The position numbers were made by a program, and so were the translations under genes. A DNA stretch of 64,000 bases, taken from Sipunculus nudus. Lineage: Eukaryota; Annelida; Sipuncula; Golfingiida; Sipunculidae. A model generated the notes under the pieces. The model did no database searches, was not told the origin of the DNA, and saw only the letters and a list, made by a program, of their open reading frames with translations. Shown here in pieces: positions 46,500-57,971 of the stretch (positions within the stretch are counted from its first letter, which is position 1; each line of letters opens with the position of its first letter). Location of the stretch: NCBI GenBank assembly GCA_026874595.1, contig CM049316.1, positions 76,512,176-76,576,175 on the forward strand, read 5' to 3'.

Positions 46500-46700
46500 G
46501 CCACCTATGATATATAATCATAATAATAAATAATAATAAAAGTAATAATAATTATAATAGGAACAATCATAATCATAAAACATTAATATGAATAATGATA
46601 GGAATTATAATAATCAAATAATAAAAAAATAACAATGAAATCAATAATGACACCCCTATCAATATAACACCAGTAATAACAATAATAATAAATGTGTACT
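46500..46700. repeat. Imperfect (AAT)n region
   Basis: AT-rich stretch of AATAAT/ATAATA units interrupted every 10-20 bases; no coding content. Confidence 0.7.
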
Positions 46701-48393
46701 CTGGCTTCAAATATAATCTGAAGCTAGACATTCCATGGGAAAACGAAATAGCGGAGGATTAACGTAAATCTATAAGACGGCAAAAATCTTATGATGCCCA
46801 TGCCCCGATAAAGGATACCAGAGGTTGTCTTTGAGATAACACTTCATAAACGAATATTAAACAATTCTGTAAAATTCAATGGAACCAGTTTATGAATAAA
46901 ACCTTATCATGTGAAGCCACACCTGCCATGCCATTGAAATGTGGATATGAGGAACTGTTTAGAGATTTTTTCTGGTTTATGAAATGCTTAATTTTCAATT
47001 GAATAATTCATTAAAAATTAATATTCCAGCCATGACCAAATCATAAAATAGACCTGCCATTTTCATTACACGTGGAATCTAGTGTTTATTTTTAGACATC
47101 GCACAGCATATCAGATGGTTAATCTAAAATCTAAATATGTCATACCTGATGAGACCCATAAGATACATCTGGTGTTTTTAAGGATAAGTAAAAGTTTATT
47201 TGTGATATTTTGTCGCATTTGAAATGTGTACCATCTAACGGTAGAAAAACAAACAACGTGATCAGCTGAGTTGTTCCTTTGAGGCTAGGAATAATTACTT
47301 TAGGTCGTAAAGATTTTTAAAATGTAATTTTAATAAAATGTATTTCTACTGTAGTAAATACTGCAAACTGTATGAACATTAGTTGATAGTGAAGATGTCC
47401 AATGCATCAAGTATAATAACGTTAATTAATTCAGTTTTCAGACATAGAGAAAATGTATTCAAGTCTCAGAAACTGTTTGGTTTGATAAATGTTTGGAGCG
47501 TTGGCTCGGGCGTCAGCTAATTGAACATTCAAAATTTTCAGAGGATATTTTTTTCAAGCAAATTGAAATTCATAGGAATGACACCATGTATTCAGATACT
47601 GGCAATAGCGATCACCTCTTGTTTGAAGTTCTTGATATCCAAACTAAAAAATAAATTCGCAAGAAATTGCTTGTGCTAAATATAGAAAGACGAAGCAGCT
47701 TTTGTTGAATATTTTGAGGACAAAATACTTGTTTTATATAACCTCTTTAAAAACTTCAGCATTAACTCTTGCCATTTTCGTATGTCATGTAATAGATATT
47801 CAATACATGTAAATAAGAAATTATCTGCTCACTATGTACATGTTAGTATATATAACTAGTGTGACATTACACGTAATAATGTGATATTAAAGATGAACAA
47901 TGTTGTTTTGTAATTTACAGCAAGATACCTTAGTAATCAATTACACGAATTATGGAAACCAATGTTAGAGTCAACTATGAAACAACTGCACCAACGCCAG
48001 ATGGCGCTGATCAGTACTTGCGATACATTTTACTGTAAAAGTAGCATTAAGTTTAAATCCCTCGCATATACTTAACTGCATTAATTTTAAATCAATCAAA
48101 TATATTCAAATTTGACCCCATAAATTGTATAGCATTTTAAACTCTGCGTAATGATCAATTTAATGGTATACACATTGATACATTTTCGCTACAATTTACA
48201 TTTTATATTTTATTTGAAAATCAGTCTTGAATGAGTTTCTCTGTAAGTAAAAAGTGATTTCAAAAGAACTCATGTTAACATAACTTATCATCATTTTCTT
48301 TCTTGTTTAAAAGTAATTTTTCATTGTATTTTAAAATTAAATATAACAAATATCTAAGATATCTTACGTAATCTGATAAAAACCCATACTTAC

Positions 48394-48554
48394 CCGACCC
48401 AAAACCCAGGTGGGCCAGATCAGCTGAAACATGGTAGGTATGACACAGAACACGCCCACACAGAAGTCGGCGGCGGCCAGGTTCAGAAGGAAGATGTTGG
48501 TGGCAGTCCGGAGACACGGGTGACGGGCAATGGCGTAAACTACCAACAGGTTCC
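48394..48554 (-). CDS. TrissinR: Trissin-receptor-like GPCR, coding exon 2 (TM1 end to extracellular loop 1)
   Basis: A 161-base exon between acceptor GATTTCAG (48,555) and donor CGG|GTAAGT (48,394/48,393). The first two bases complete the Gly codon split with exon 1 (phase 1), giving G-N-L-L-V-V, where Asn (about residue 59) is the most conserved TM1 residue. It then encodes intracellular loop 1 (RHPCLRTATN), TM2 with NLAAADFCVGVFCV (Asp about 87 is the TM2 hallmark residue), and loop 1 with WPTWVLGR, including the structural Trp. It ends in phase 0. The two joins restore standard GPCR motifs on both sides, which is strong internal evidence for the gene model. The exon is about 50% GC in an AT-rich intronic background. 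The NLAxADFCVGVFCV pattern was the first hint of the trissin-receptor assignment. Confidence 0.88.
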
Positions 48555-49374
48555 CTGAAATCACAACAGATGGCGCTCGCCGTTATTTCCGGTTCAGGAA
48601 TATGTAACTTCCGATGTGCAACGGTTGACGATAACTGGTATTTGTATTTGCTGTGAGGGGAATCTGGTTTTCATATCGTGACGCATGTCTATGACCAGTG
48701 TTAGATGTCTATATGCACAGGTACGAAAGACAAATTTGTCATAAATATGTAAGGAAATATGCAGGGGCGGGAATATGAATATTATACATCAACACCTTGA
48801 CTCAGCTATAACTTATCCGTTGGTGCCAGTAGACCATACAAATAACTCTCACATGCAAAAATAGGGAAGAAAACTCTATTTTCTCTAATGTATTGGGCTA
48901 TTTCTGAAATATTTTTTTGTGGAAATAAGAGGTGACGGCTTCCCCTCTAAGTCCGTCTCTGATATGCGCTATCCACACAGGCAAAAGTATTCATTACAAT
49001 CGAAAAAGAATCCTACAATAATTTTAGGACTTGGGAGTGGGGAAACCCTGACAGGGTTATATGCATACACATTCAAACCCATGTCACACGTTGCGTACCG
49101 AAATTATGTGTATACCACATATTAAAAAATATACATGTCAGACGACGCCGAACGATATCTCAAGTTAAGGTATCTACTACAAGAGTTCCATTATAAGTTA
49201 GGCATACAGGCATCCCTGTACCCTCGATAGTTTGATATATCGTGATATGTTTATCACAACATGGATCGTGGTGGCGTAATGAAATATATACAGGAAGACA
49301 TGGTAACAGTTCATGAGCGACAAGCTAAAGTAGAACTGATAACATATACTGACGCGTATTGTGACTACTTAGGT

Positions 49375-49476
49375 TGTATGCTCCCAGAGGTTTAAGATAA
49401 GCTATAAGAAAGAACCTGTCTGAAAGACCATGAAGGCAAAGTGTAAAATAGGATGAGACAGACAGTTGGTGATATT
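49375..49476 (+). mobile_element. Truncated SINE tail (family 1)
   Basis: TGTATGCTCCCAGAGGTTTA, then GACCATGAAGGCAAAGTGTA and GACAGTTGGTGATAT correspond to the 3' part of the SINE at 22.8-23.1 kb. The tRNA-like head is missing. Confidence 0.5.
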
Positions 49477-49833
49477 AGAAAATAAACCCGACCTTTTTTC
49501 TAACACGTTAATGCTTACGATCACATAAAACAGTTTTAAAAATCATAGCTACAAAACGTATCATAACTGGTATGACGACGTTCGTCATTGGGGGTCAACA
49601 AGATTCTTTTCTTTAAATATTAAAAGTACAATTATCTTGATGACGTCTGAACTGACAGCATCCCGGTGCGGTCTTAGATAGACAACTTGCCTCATTTAAC
49701 TTTAAGGGCTGATAAATACTCATACCCATCCCGTCCGTCATCAATTAAACTATTGCTTTTGTATATATTCCCCGTTCCTTTTCTGCTTTTTTGTTTCCAG
49801 GACGACTAACTAACACAAAATGTAATCCAGTTT

Positions 49834-49834
<1 letters not shown>

Positions 49835-49904
<70 letters not shown>
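49835..49904. repeat. (TA)n microsatellite
   Basis: About 35 uninterrupted TA units in GPCR intron 1. Confidence 0.92.
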
Positions 49905-49908
<4 letters not shown>

Positions 49909-50954
49909 CGTCTTCTTTCCTTGCTTATCACTCTCACTTTTACTGGAGAGATTCATTCATCAACTGTGTATGCAGTTTTTACACATCATCTGAGATACAT
50001 TTATTAGTTTTTCAAATGTGTACATCAATAATAAAAGGATCATGTGGAATTTTTACCCACATGAGAGAAAACATTTAAACTAACTGTAAGCGATAATATT
50101 TCACAAAACTTTGTTTCAATTAAAATTTTCTTAAAGTATGAGTGACGTTGAAGGTCAAATTAGATTCATTTCCACAAACAAAACTTGTGCTGCATGCTGA
50201 AATACCATTAAAAGCAGCAACTGAAAGAACTGCTATCTTTTTTACCTGAGCTAGATTTTGTCATCATAAAGACCTTTTGTTTTCAACATACTTTGGGCTT
50301 GAAGATTACGGGAAACCCCAAAGACACGGAAACGTAGAAGTGCAGCTAGTTTAAAGGAAGAACTGTGTCCGCAGACGTGTTTAGAGCTAATAGATTAAAG
50401 CCTTCTGGGTGAGATTGATACAAGAAACATACAGCTAAATCAGAGTCGATGATAAAGGAATAATATTTCAAAGCTCCTGCAGGTAGATACTTTGTTTTGC
50501 TCGATTTGTGTATCCACTTCATCTGTGAAATAAAATACTCGCTAAGCCTGGTAAAAAGATATAATACCTATCAAGTGGCGCAAGGGTAGCTTTAAGGTTC
50601 ATGTGAAAGACACAGGGAATATATAGGGAATACTAAGTGGTCGTTTCACAAACCTGTGTACCTTGTAAAAAATCTCAAAATCTGTCAGTACATTCCCCTT
50701 TTTAATTATAGGGACGTTGCCTGTTATGGAAATGTCTATGGATCAAGAATTAAGGTAACCATAGTATCAAGTTTCCTATATATATATATATATATATGTT
50801 ATTAGTAAGCCTTCTTTATTTCAGCTTACGTCCTTAAGTAGGAATAAACATTGTCTAATCTGCATTACGGCGAATTTTTAGTTCTACAGAAATTCATTCA
50901 TTTTGACTTTGAGCTTTAGTGTGAGTTGAACCGGGGATCGTCAGCTCCCAAATC

Positions 50955-50995
50955 CATCTCCAGGCGCGGATCCAGGATTGTTGCGGGGGGGGGGG
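50955..50995. mobile_element. Single end of the GGATCC MITE family
   Basis: CCAGGCGCGGATCCAGGATT followed by a G12 run; it reverse-complements to the right end of the 4.1-kb MITE (AAATCCTGGATCCGCCCCTG). No second end found nearby. Confidence 0.45.
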
Positions 50996-51864
50996 GTTGA
51001 TTATTCCGAGCATTTTACCTGTGTTGGTTTAAAATTAATCTCCTGACCCCCATGATCTACGTTCTACCGCTCTTCAAATACCGGCGGGGGAAGGGTACAC
51101 GATCATGTGACCGTTCTTGTTAGCTCCGACAAGAGGTTGAATGTGTGCGTGTGTATGGTTGTTGAAACATACGCAGCCATTAGCGGAATTTCAGGGCATT
51201 TCTGGAATGGGCAAATGAAAAATCGATTATAATTTTATGTGGATCCGGCGCATTGTCCTTATTCAGGAACGTCATCAAGGAATATTAAAAATTGTACAGT
51301 CACTTATGCACGAATGTACCTGGGAATATTGGCCGAATAGGTGAATGCGAACAGCATTACTCAAAAGGGACCCCACATTGCTGATGCCTGCATCCCTTAA
51401 AATGCAGATTTCTATTTATAAAGTGATCCGTGTCTTTATAAAACTGTTTATGTATATTTCTGCAACGATGTACCTTTTGTTTTAATTTTTATTTTTTAAA
51501 GGTTCGCAACCACCTGCTAGGGTTGACATTAAGACGTTTGGTTTCATATATGGCCAAATTTCTCAATATCTTAATTTGATTTCGCGAACTTGATAGCGAT
51601 TAAGGTGACAGAAATGATTGACAGAAATTTAATGAACTTCCTACGGAAATGTCTGTTTTTTATAAAGGATCCATTACTTCGCTAAAATGGCAAATAAAAG
51701 GAAAGATAATTAAGATAAATAACTTGTCTTTGTTCAAATTTAACAATATCCACGCCAGAGACATTATATTTAGACCGTTAAATATTACTTCTACTAGATA
51801 TTGAGAAAGTTACTTGCGGTTGGATAGTGTTTTTACTTGAAGCTTTAGTTTTATCACACCGATG

Positions 51865-52034
51865 TGTTTGTCTTCCGGGAACTGAGTACCGATGATTTCA
51901 TCAGTGACGTCATTAGTGACGTAATTTTCTTTAACTGATTCCATATAAAAGGTTAGTTTCATGGCATCGCTTGAGACTTGTTTGTCTTCCTGGAACTGAG
52001 TAACGATGATGTCATCAATGACGTCATCAGTGAC
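51865..52034. repeat. Duplicated module with two perfect CREs
   Basis: The sequence TGTTTGTCTTCC.GGAACTGA, GTA.CGATGAT.TCATCA.TGACGTCA occurs at 51,865 and again at 51,979, a period of 114 bp with about 60 bp of clear similarity. Each copy contains the full palindrome TGACGTCA (51,905-51,912 and 52,019-52,026), and the first copy has an extra TGACGTAA half-matching site. It could be an intronic cAMP-responsive enhancer of the GPCR, or a decayed repeat. Confidence 0.6.
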
Positions 52035-52854
52035 TGCGTTATTTCGACAGAATGAAAGAAGTCCCTGTTATGAAATAAAGCTTTATTGTGCGTAGGAGAA
52101 ATTTAATTATTTTACTGGAACACGTAAGCTGCATTAATGTTATAAATAAGAGGAGTGATTTGAAAATGACAAGTTTCTTTGAGATTAAAGGTACACACTA
52201 TAAATAACATAGCCCGGGGACTTGCGGAAATAAACTTTTGTAATGCAGCCGCAAACACGTGGTGAACAATGTTTTTCGTGTTTCATGTATTCTGAAAATA
52301 TTTTAAAGCATTTTTACTGTCATATTATATACTGCATGTTCTAGATAGATATGTAATATGAACGTGCCAACTTAGTTTAGAAGAGGGACCATTTTTTTAC
52401 CAGATGACAAATAAAATCAAAAATATAATTGCATTTTTGTACGTTAACTTTCTGAGACATTACTTAAAGCTGCCCCTTTTCGATTCATTTAATTGTTGCT
52501 AATATTGAGATGTTAATAAATTAATGTTTGCTGTTTTCAGATATATTTGGAATCAGAATCTAAGAGAGGAACACAATAAGTCGCCGATATTAAATTTCAG
52601 TTTGCATGTGAACAGGTGACAAATTTTTCCTGATGTAAACCGGCGTGGCATTAACAGAGAACGTAATTTTATTACGATTGCATTTTTTCTGCGCCATATC
52701 TCATCTCAGGCATATTCAATATTGATTTTATTTCTTTAATTACAAGCTCAATTATCAAGTTGAGGGAGAATAGGAAGTGTTAGATAAGATTATGCCTTTG
52801 ATTCCATCATGTTAATCATTTGGGAGAACCATATGAGTGCTAGAACCATGGGTG

Positions 52855-53110
52855 TTCTAATACCGCTACTGATACTCCTATTATTTCTACTACTTCTGCC
52901 ACTACTACAACTACAACTTCATCTTATATTACTACTAATACTGCTACTACACTTTCACCATTAGGAATACTGTAATTACCATAACCACAACTATCCCATG
53001 TATAACTACTACTAGTAGTACTGCTACTACACTACTGTTTCTACACTACTGCCAATATTACAATAAATTACACTACTGCCACCGTTGTCACTACTGCTGC
53101 TCATAGTCCG
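52855..53110. repeat. Imperfect (ACT)n region
   Basis: ACTACT/GCTACT units with frequent substitutions over about 250 bp; no open frame of note. Confidence 0.7.
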
Positions 53111-53224
53111 TTTACTGCTGATACTGTCATTCCTCGAGAATAATAAGTTTGTATGTGTTTTAAAAATCGTCTGACAATGGTTTCACTGCACATGGCCAGG
53201 AACGGGACCACGAAGAAATCACTA

Positions 53225-53365
53225 AAACATCTGATGATTTTGTAAAACATCAAATGTTTTTGTAAATATTCATATGTTTTTGTAAATCATCTGATGTTTT
53301 TGTTAACCATCCTATGTTTTTTTGGAAATCATCGGTTTTTTTTTTTGTAAATCGTCTGAAGATTT
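53225..53365. repeat. 25-bp minisatellite
   Basis: Five to six degenerate copies of an about 25-base unit close to AAATCATCTGATGTTTTTGT, with TTTTTGTAAA at the junctions. Confidence 0.75.
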
Positions 53366-55676
53366 TCTAAAGTTTAACTTTCTGGACATCGTTTAGAAGG
53401 ATATATTATTACTCTATCAGCGATTACAGAACCTTTAGTCTCCATTTGTCTAGATGAAAGTAGTTTTATGAGTGTAATATTTGTCCATTTAAGATATTTT
53501 GTCATTTCAGCATGTCCTAATTCGAAGATAGAGGGTCAAGTTTTTTTTTCTGTGATATAAAAACTGGAGCTGTCAGTGGTATTATTATACGTAATAAACA
53601 GACGGGCGTTTCCAGGAGGCTTTGGTCTATTGCTCCATCACAGATGATGATCACAAATCTGATATAATAAATGCTCCCTGTCGTCCGGTCAGCCTTTTTG
53701 TCGTTCACGCCACTGACAGTCTATTAAACACAATGACGGATCACAATGGCGGGGCGGGAATCTGGGTTACGGAAAAATTGTCCACGGAATGTCGCGGCTC
53801 CCGCAATCAGCAGTTCGCTATCTTTATAACTAAGAGCGTATGTCCAGACTTATCTCCATCCAGGGAGATGAGTGTCTATTCCGTACCATTGTGTACTTAA
53901 AAGGTATTCAACGACTCTATGCCAAGTATGGCAGGTGCGTTAAGGTCTACCTTCAAGTATTGATTTGTTTATTGTTCCCGATTTCCCAGATTTGCAACAT
54001 GAACGACGACCACTTTAGACCATTATGGAATCCGCTTTCACTGACGTGATGTGACAATAAACGATGTTTTTTGGGTGCTTTTCTTTTGTCTTTTTTGTTA
54101 ATATAATCTTGCATGATGAAAGATAATTGTATGTTCTATATTATAGCCTTACGATTGGGGAAAAAATGAAGTGTTGGACTTAACTAATGCAGATAAGCTC
54201 AAAATAGAGTAAATCGCATGCCTAGGGGTAAAATTGCGCAAAAAGGAGATCGTGGACAGAAAAGCGATGTGTTAAAATATTTTGGACATGCTCAAAATAG
54301 TTCGTGTAAACGCAGGTAGACACTACGGAAACGCGACAAAACGCACAATTACGTAAAAAAAACTGCCACAAAAGCGCAAAATAAAATAACATGCAGCAGA
54401 AGATCATAAGCGAAATGGAATGTAGGACGCATTAAGTCGTGAAAGAACGCGGACACCCCGGACAACGCAAACATATAGTGTGTCCTAAAAACATGGCCAC
54501 AGTCGCGTCCAATCTCTTGCACAAAACAAAGGTATGAAGGCAACTTAACACTTAACACCTATTTCGCATGCTGTTCCGTCACCGCGCTGCAAGTGGAGAG
54601 AATCGGAATTGTTGAAACATGAACTGATCCTGCTTTGATTAACTATCAAATCTGGCCAAGAAGCAACTAGACGGAAAAAATATGTATAAACCCGCCAAAC
54701 CTCTCCTCGGGTTACCAGACAATACAATTAGGTCACACTGCTGTAGTTACATAAACACTCAGAAAATCAGGGCAGCAAGGACCGAGTCGAGGTGGTCGGT
54801 AGGTTTAATTGAGTCACGTGATGATATTATCGGCATTTTAAGTGGCAATTATCTTTTTTGGCAGCATTGCAGTCTTCTTAAAATCAAATTTACTCGATTT
54901 AACGATATTTGAGCCTTTTCAGATCCCCCCCATTTTTTCACACATTTTATCCAAATGATGATATGAGTTTCTTCGACATGACATTATTTCGTCCAGGTTA
55001 TAATATGATTTCTCCTGTTCTTTTGTCACACTGCTCAAACATCGACAGCACAATTGCCCTTAAACGTGGACCATTGCAACCCAGACAACAGGGTGATAAA
55101 TAACGCAGCGTGGGTGGCGACATTTAAACAGTAATTGTATACTTCAGAATTAGTTTCAATACTATGGTTTCGGCCTGCATGGTGTCGGCCCTATCCGCCG
55201 TCAGTAGTAATTAACCACTCCACAGGGAGGACGTTTACCTGATTTTTATCATCAGGCGTGAACAGGTGACCTTTGACCTATTAGGCAGCATTTTAGTTCA
55301 ACGTTCAACTTCAGAATATATTCTCCGCCAAGAATATTTTATTTCAGAGTTACAAATTTTGCAAATTTATGTTCCTTTCTATCAAACTTTTTTTCATAAT
55401 TTTCTAATATTTTTATATCTAGCAAAGTAATATTATAGGGTATCGTACATTAAATAATATAATCCGTTATTTCATAGTTGGTTTATAATATTTTGATTAT
55501 CACGTATGACCGGACTCAACTGTACACATGCGGGTCATAAAATTGTGTTCACTGTGCAGAACACTATAAACAATGTAAGCAAATTCTTTTTATTGAACGC
55601 ATGTTAAAGATTGTATCCAATTTATTATTCTACGTCCGTTCTATAATTCCTTTTTTTTCTCTCATTATATATTTAC

Positions 55677-55704
55677 TCACACACACACACACACACACAT
55701 ATAT

Positions 55705-55749
<45 letters not shown>
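55677..55749. repeat. Compound (CA)n-(TA)n microsatellite
   Basis: (CA)n followed by ATATCACATA and then (TA)n to about 55,749. Confidence 0.9.
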
Positions 55750-55754
<5 letters not shown>

Positions 55755-56625
55755 CATTCTGGCAGTACAGGTTGGGCTCTGGCAGATCGATCGGAGGGTA
55801 GAGGAGCGACCCCTGGTGGAGAATAAACAAGAACTGAAATCTTCCTGACAAATAGCTGAACATCATAGACTTGACTTGGTCTTAGGCACACCATAAAAAA
55901 TATCCGCAACATTGAATAAGTTCTTTGATTTATAAGCCGAGCACAGGTTACTTGTGATAGCCAGACGCTCCTTTATGGGCAGAAGTCTGGTGAGACTGAC
56001 TTGGTCTGTCGGTCATGTGATCTACCTCCTGTGATCAGTCATAAACGAGACAGTACGAGATATTGGCACGGGACGACTGTAACCATGGAGAAATCTAGTC
56101 GGAATTTAATCCGTCAGCTGTGACAGGTTTCCCGTTGTTGGTTTCAATTTTTTACATTCCTAGTTGAAAATTGATAGCGTTTTGTTTTGAAGCGTTTTGA
56201 ACGGATTTCCGCAAACTGTATCTGGCCGGAAGTGTGTTTTCTAAGCAATTTCCATTAGTAACTTAGAAAAAAATACAGGTGCCCTTCCAATTTGATAATT
56301 ATGAAAACTGAGCAAGCTCACCTGAACCTGCAGAAGGCTGCCGCTCTGTACTGATGTATCAATTTTTTGTTTTTTTCATTCGAATTTGATAATAGAAAAT
56401 TCCTGTGAAAAAATGTGTTTCCTTACTTATTTGATTGCAAGCGATCGTAAGAAATGTTAACAAACCATTTGCTGTACGAGAGCCAATGATCTCGTGCGCA
56501 CGAGATAAAGGGAGAATAAAGTTAGACTTCCTTCAGGCATGTTTCTCTGCATTAGATTAAGAAAGGTCAATTTATTGCAGGCGTGTGGAGAGGCCTAAAT
56601 ACGCTAAAACCTAGAAGCAGATATA

Positions 56626-56819
56626 AGAGGAGGGTCCAGGGGGTCCGGACCCCCCCCCCCCCCCTTCAGCCACGGCAACCTTTTTACCAGACAAATATAT
56701 GCATCCTGGACTACCCCCACCCCCACCCCCTTATGGACCTTGGGGATATTTTCAGGTTTTGTCGTTAGTTCTCTTGGGTTGAACCCCTCCTTTTCCTAAA
56801 TCCTTGATCCTCTCTCTGC
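56626..56819. mobile_element. GGATCC MITE family, copy 2 (degenerate)
   Basis: GGGTCCAGGGGGTCCGGACC and a C-run on the left; on the right TCTTGGGTTGAACCCCTCCT, TTTCCTAAATCCTTGATCC match CTCCTGGGTTGGACCCCCAC, TTTCCTAAATCCTGGATCC of the 4.1-kb copy. The ends are too eroded to show a target duplication. Confidence 0.55.
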
Positions 56820-57655
56820 GTACAAGTAAAGTGCAAATGATGACACTGTTAAATAAAAAATAAAAGTTTCCGTAATATATGTAATACAAAGAGAAAGGTT
56901 GGTTGGTATACAACGGTTCGAAAACTCTTATCCCTATCCTAAATTTTAAAAGCCCTAAACCTAAACTAACTAAATATTGGCACGCGTTAATATGTCATTC
57001 TGGCAAAAACCCATGGTCGGAAAAGAATGCAGTTGTTTGTACATATCCCAGACCTTATAAATGTCAGCGTTTAACGCTGGGGTTTATTGAGGGGGGGTTA
57101 TATATTTATGTCACAAGAGTTTATACAACCCTTACCCTAACCTTAAAATCAGTAACCCTTACCAAACTCAATACAGAACATAAACTGGGGAAGTTGAACT
57201 AACGCAATCTACTCTTGAACCAACGCAAAGAAAGTCATCGTAAAATTTACGTTAAATTATTCGTCGTAAACGCACATACAATCAAATAAAAACAAAATAT
57301 TAAAGTTGCATGAACGCTCTGACATACACCAACAACAGACCACAGACATTCTTTTCCAAATGAAGATCTTAGCTATAGCATGGCATAGCAATGCGTGGCC
57401 ACCACAATATACTATAGCGTTGGAACAAGATAATTATCGTTTGGCCATGAAATACTATCGCGTGGGAACTAGGAAAAAATAATGTTTGTGTTTCCTATAC
57501 AAGCTATACAAGCTATCTGCTGATTGAGGATGTTATGGATAAGAAAGGATCGACATTACATTCCATTATGTATGGAATGTACGGGCCTAAGAAAAACCCA
57601 AATAATATATAATCTCGTTAAGACAATAGAATGAATCGCTTAGGTCAAAAAAATT

Positions 57656-57971
57656 AAAGGTATGGTTCTCAGGCACCGCCCGCATCAATTTTAACCCCCC
57701 CCCCCCCCGCATCAAAAATTTTTATTTTGATTTTCAACAGAAACTTACCGATTTTGAGCTGCAGCCGCTCCGATATTTCTTTCAAGTAGACAAAATTATA
57801 CAATTTCCTTTGTTATGAAGTGCTTTAGCTTGTTTAGCAAAATAAATTTGTTATTATCATGTTTTTCCCTTTTCATTTGACATTTTTATCGAAACATACC
57901 AAAAAATAAAAATAAAAAAAACGCCCGCCCGCATTGATTTCTGAAAAAAAGTGCCTGAGAACCATACCTTT
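57656..57971. mobile_element. MITE with perfect 21-bp terminal inverted repeats
   Basis: 57,656-57,676 (AAAGGTATGGTTCTCAGGCA plus C) is the exact reverse complement of 57,951-57,971. Inside both ends lie CGCCCGCAT..ATT tracts that are again inverted copies, so the inverted repeat continues imperfectly. The 316-bp body is AT-rich with a C14 run and has no ORF. Flanks are A/T runs, so the target duplication cannot be read. The superfamily is not assignable from the ends. Confidence 0.8.

Larger units (their letters stand above)
40040..48393 (-). other. GPCR intron 2
   Basis: 8,354 bp bounded by GTAAGT (donor 48,393) and TTCCGCAG (acceptor 40,040), phase 0. It contains the tandem-repeat element at 40.5-42.3 kb, a repeat tail near 43.8 kb, microsatellites, a perfect 40-bp tandem duplication at 45,075-45,154 and imperfect (AAT)n DNA at about 46,500-46,700. 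No nested gene recognised. Confidence 0.8.

Noticed and set aside
56925-57160. Interstitial telomeric repeat (CCCTAA-like words)
   Set aside because: Words such as CCCTAAACCTAAAC and ACCCTAACC are scattered and never form consecutive units.
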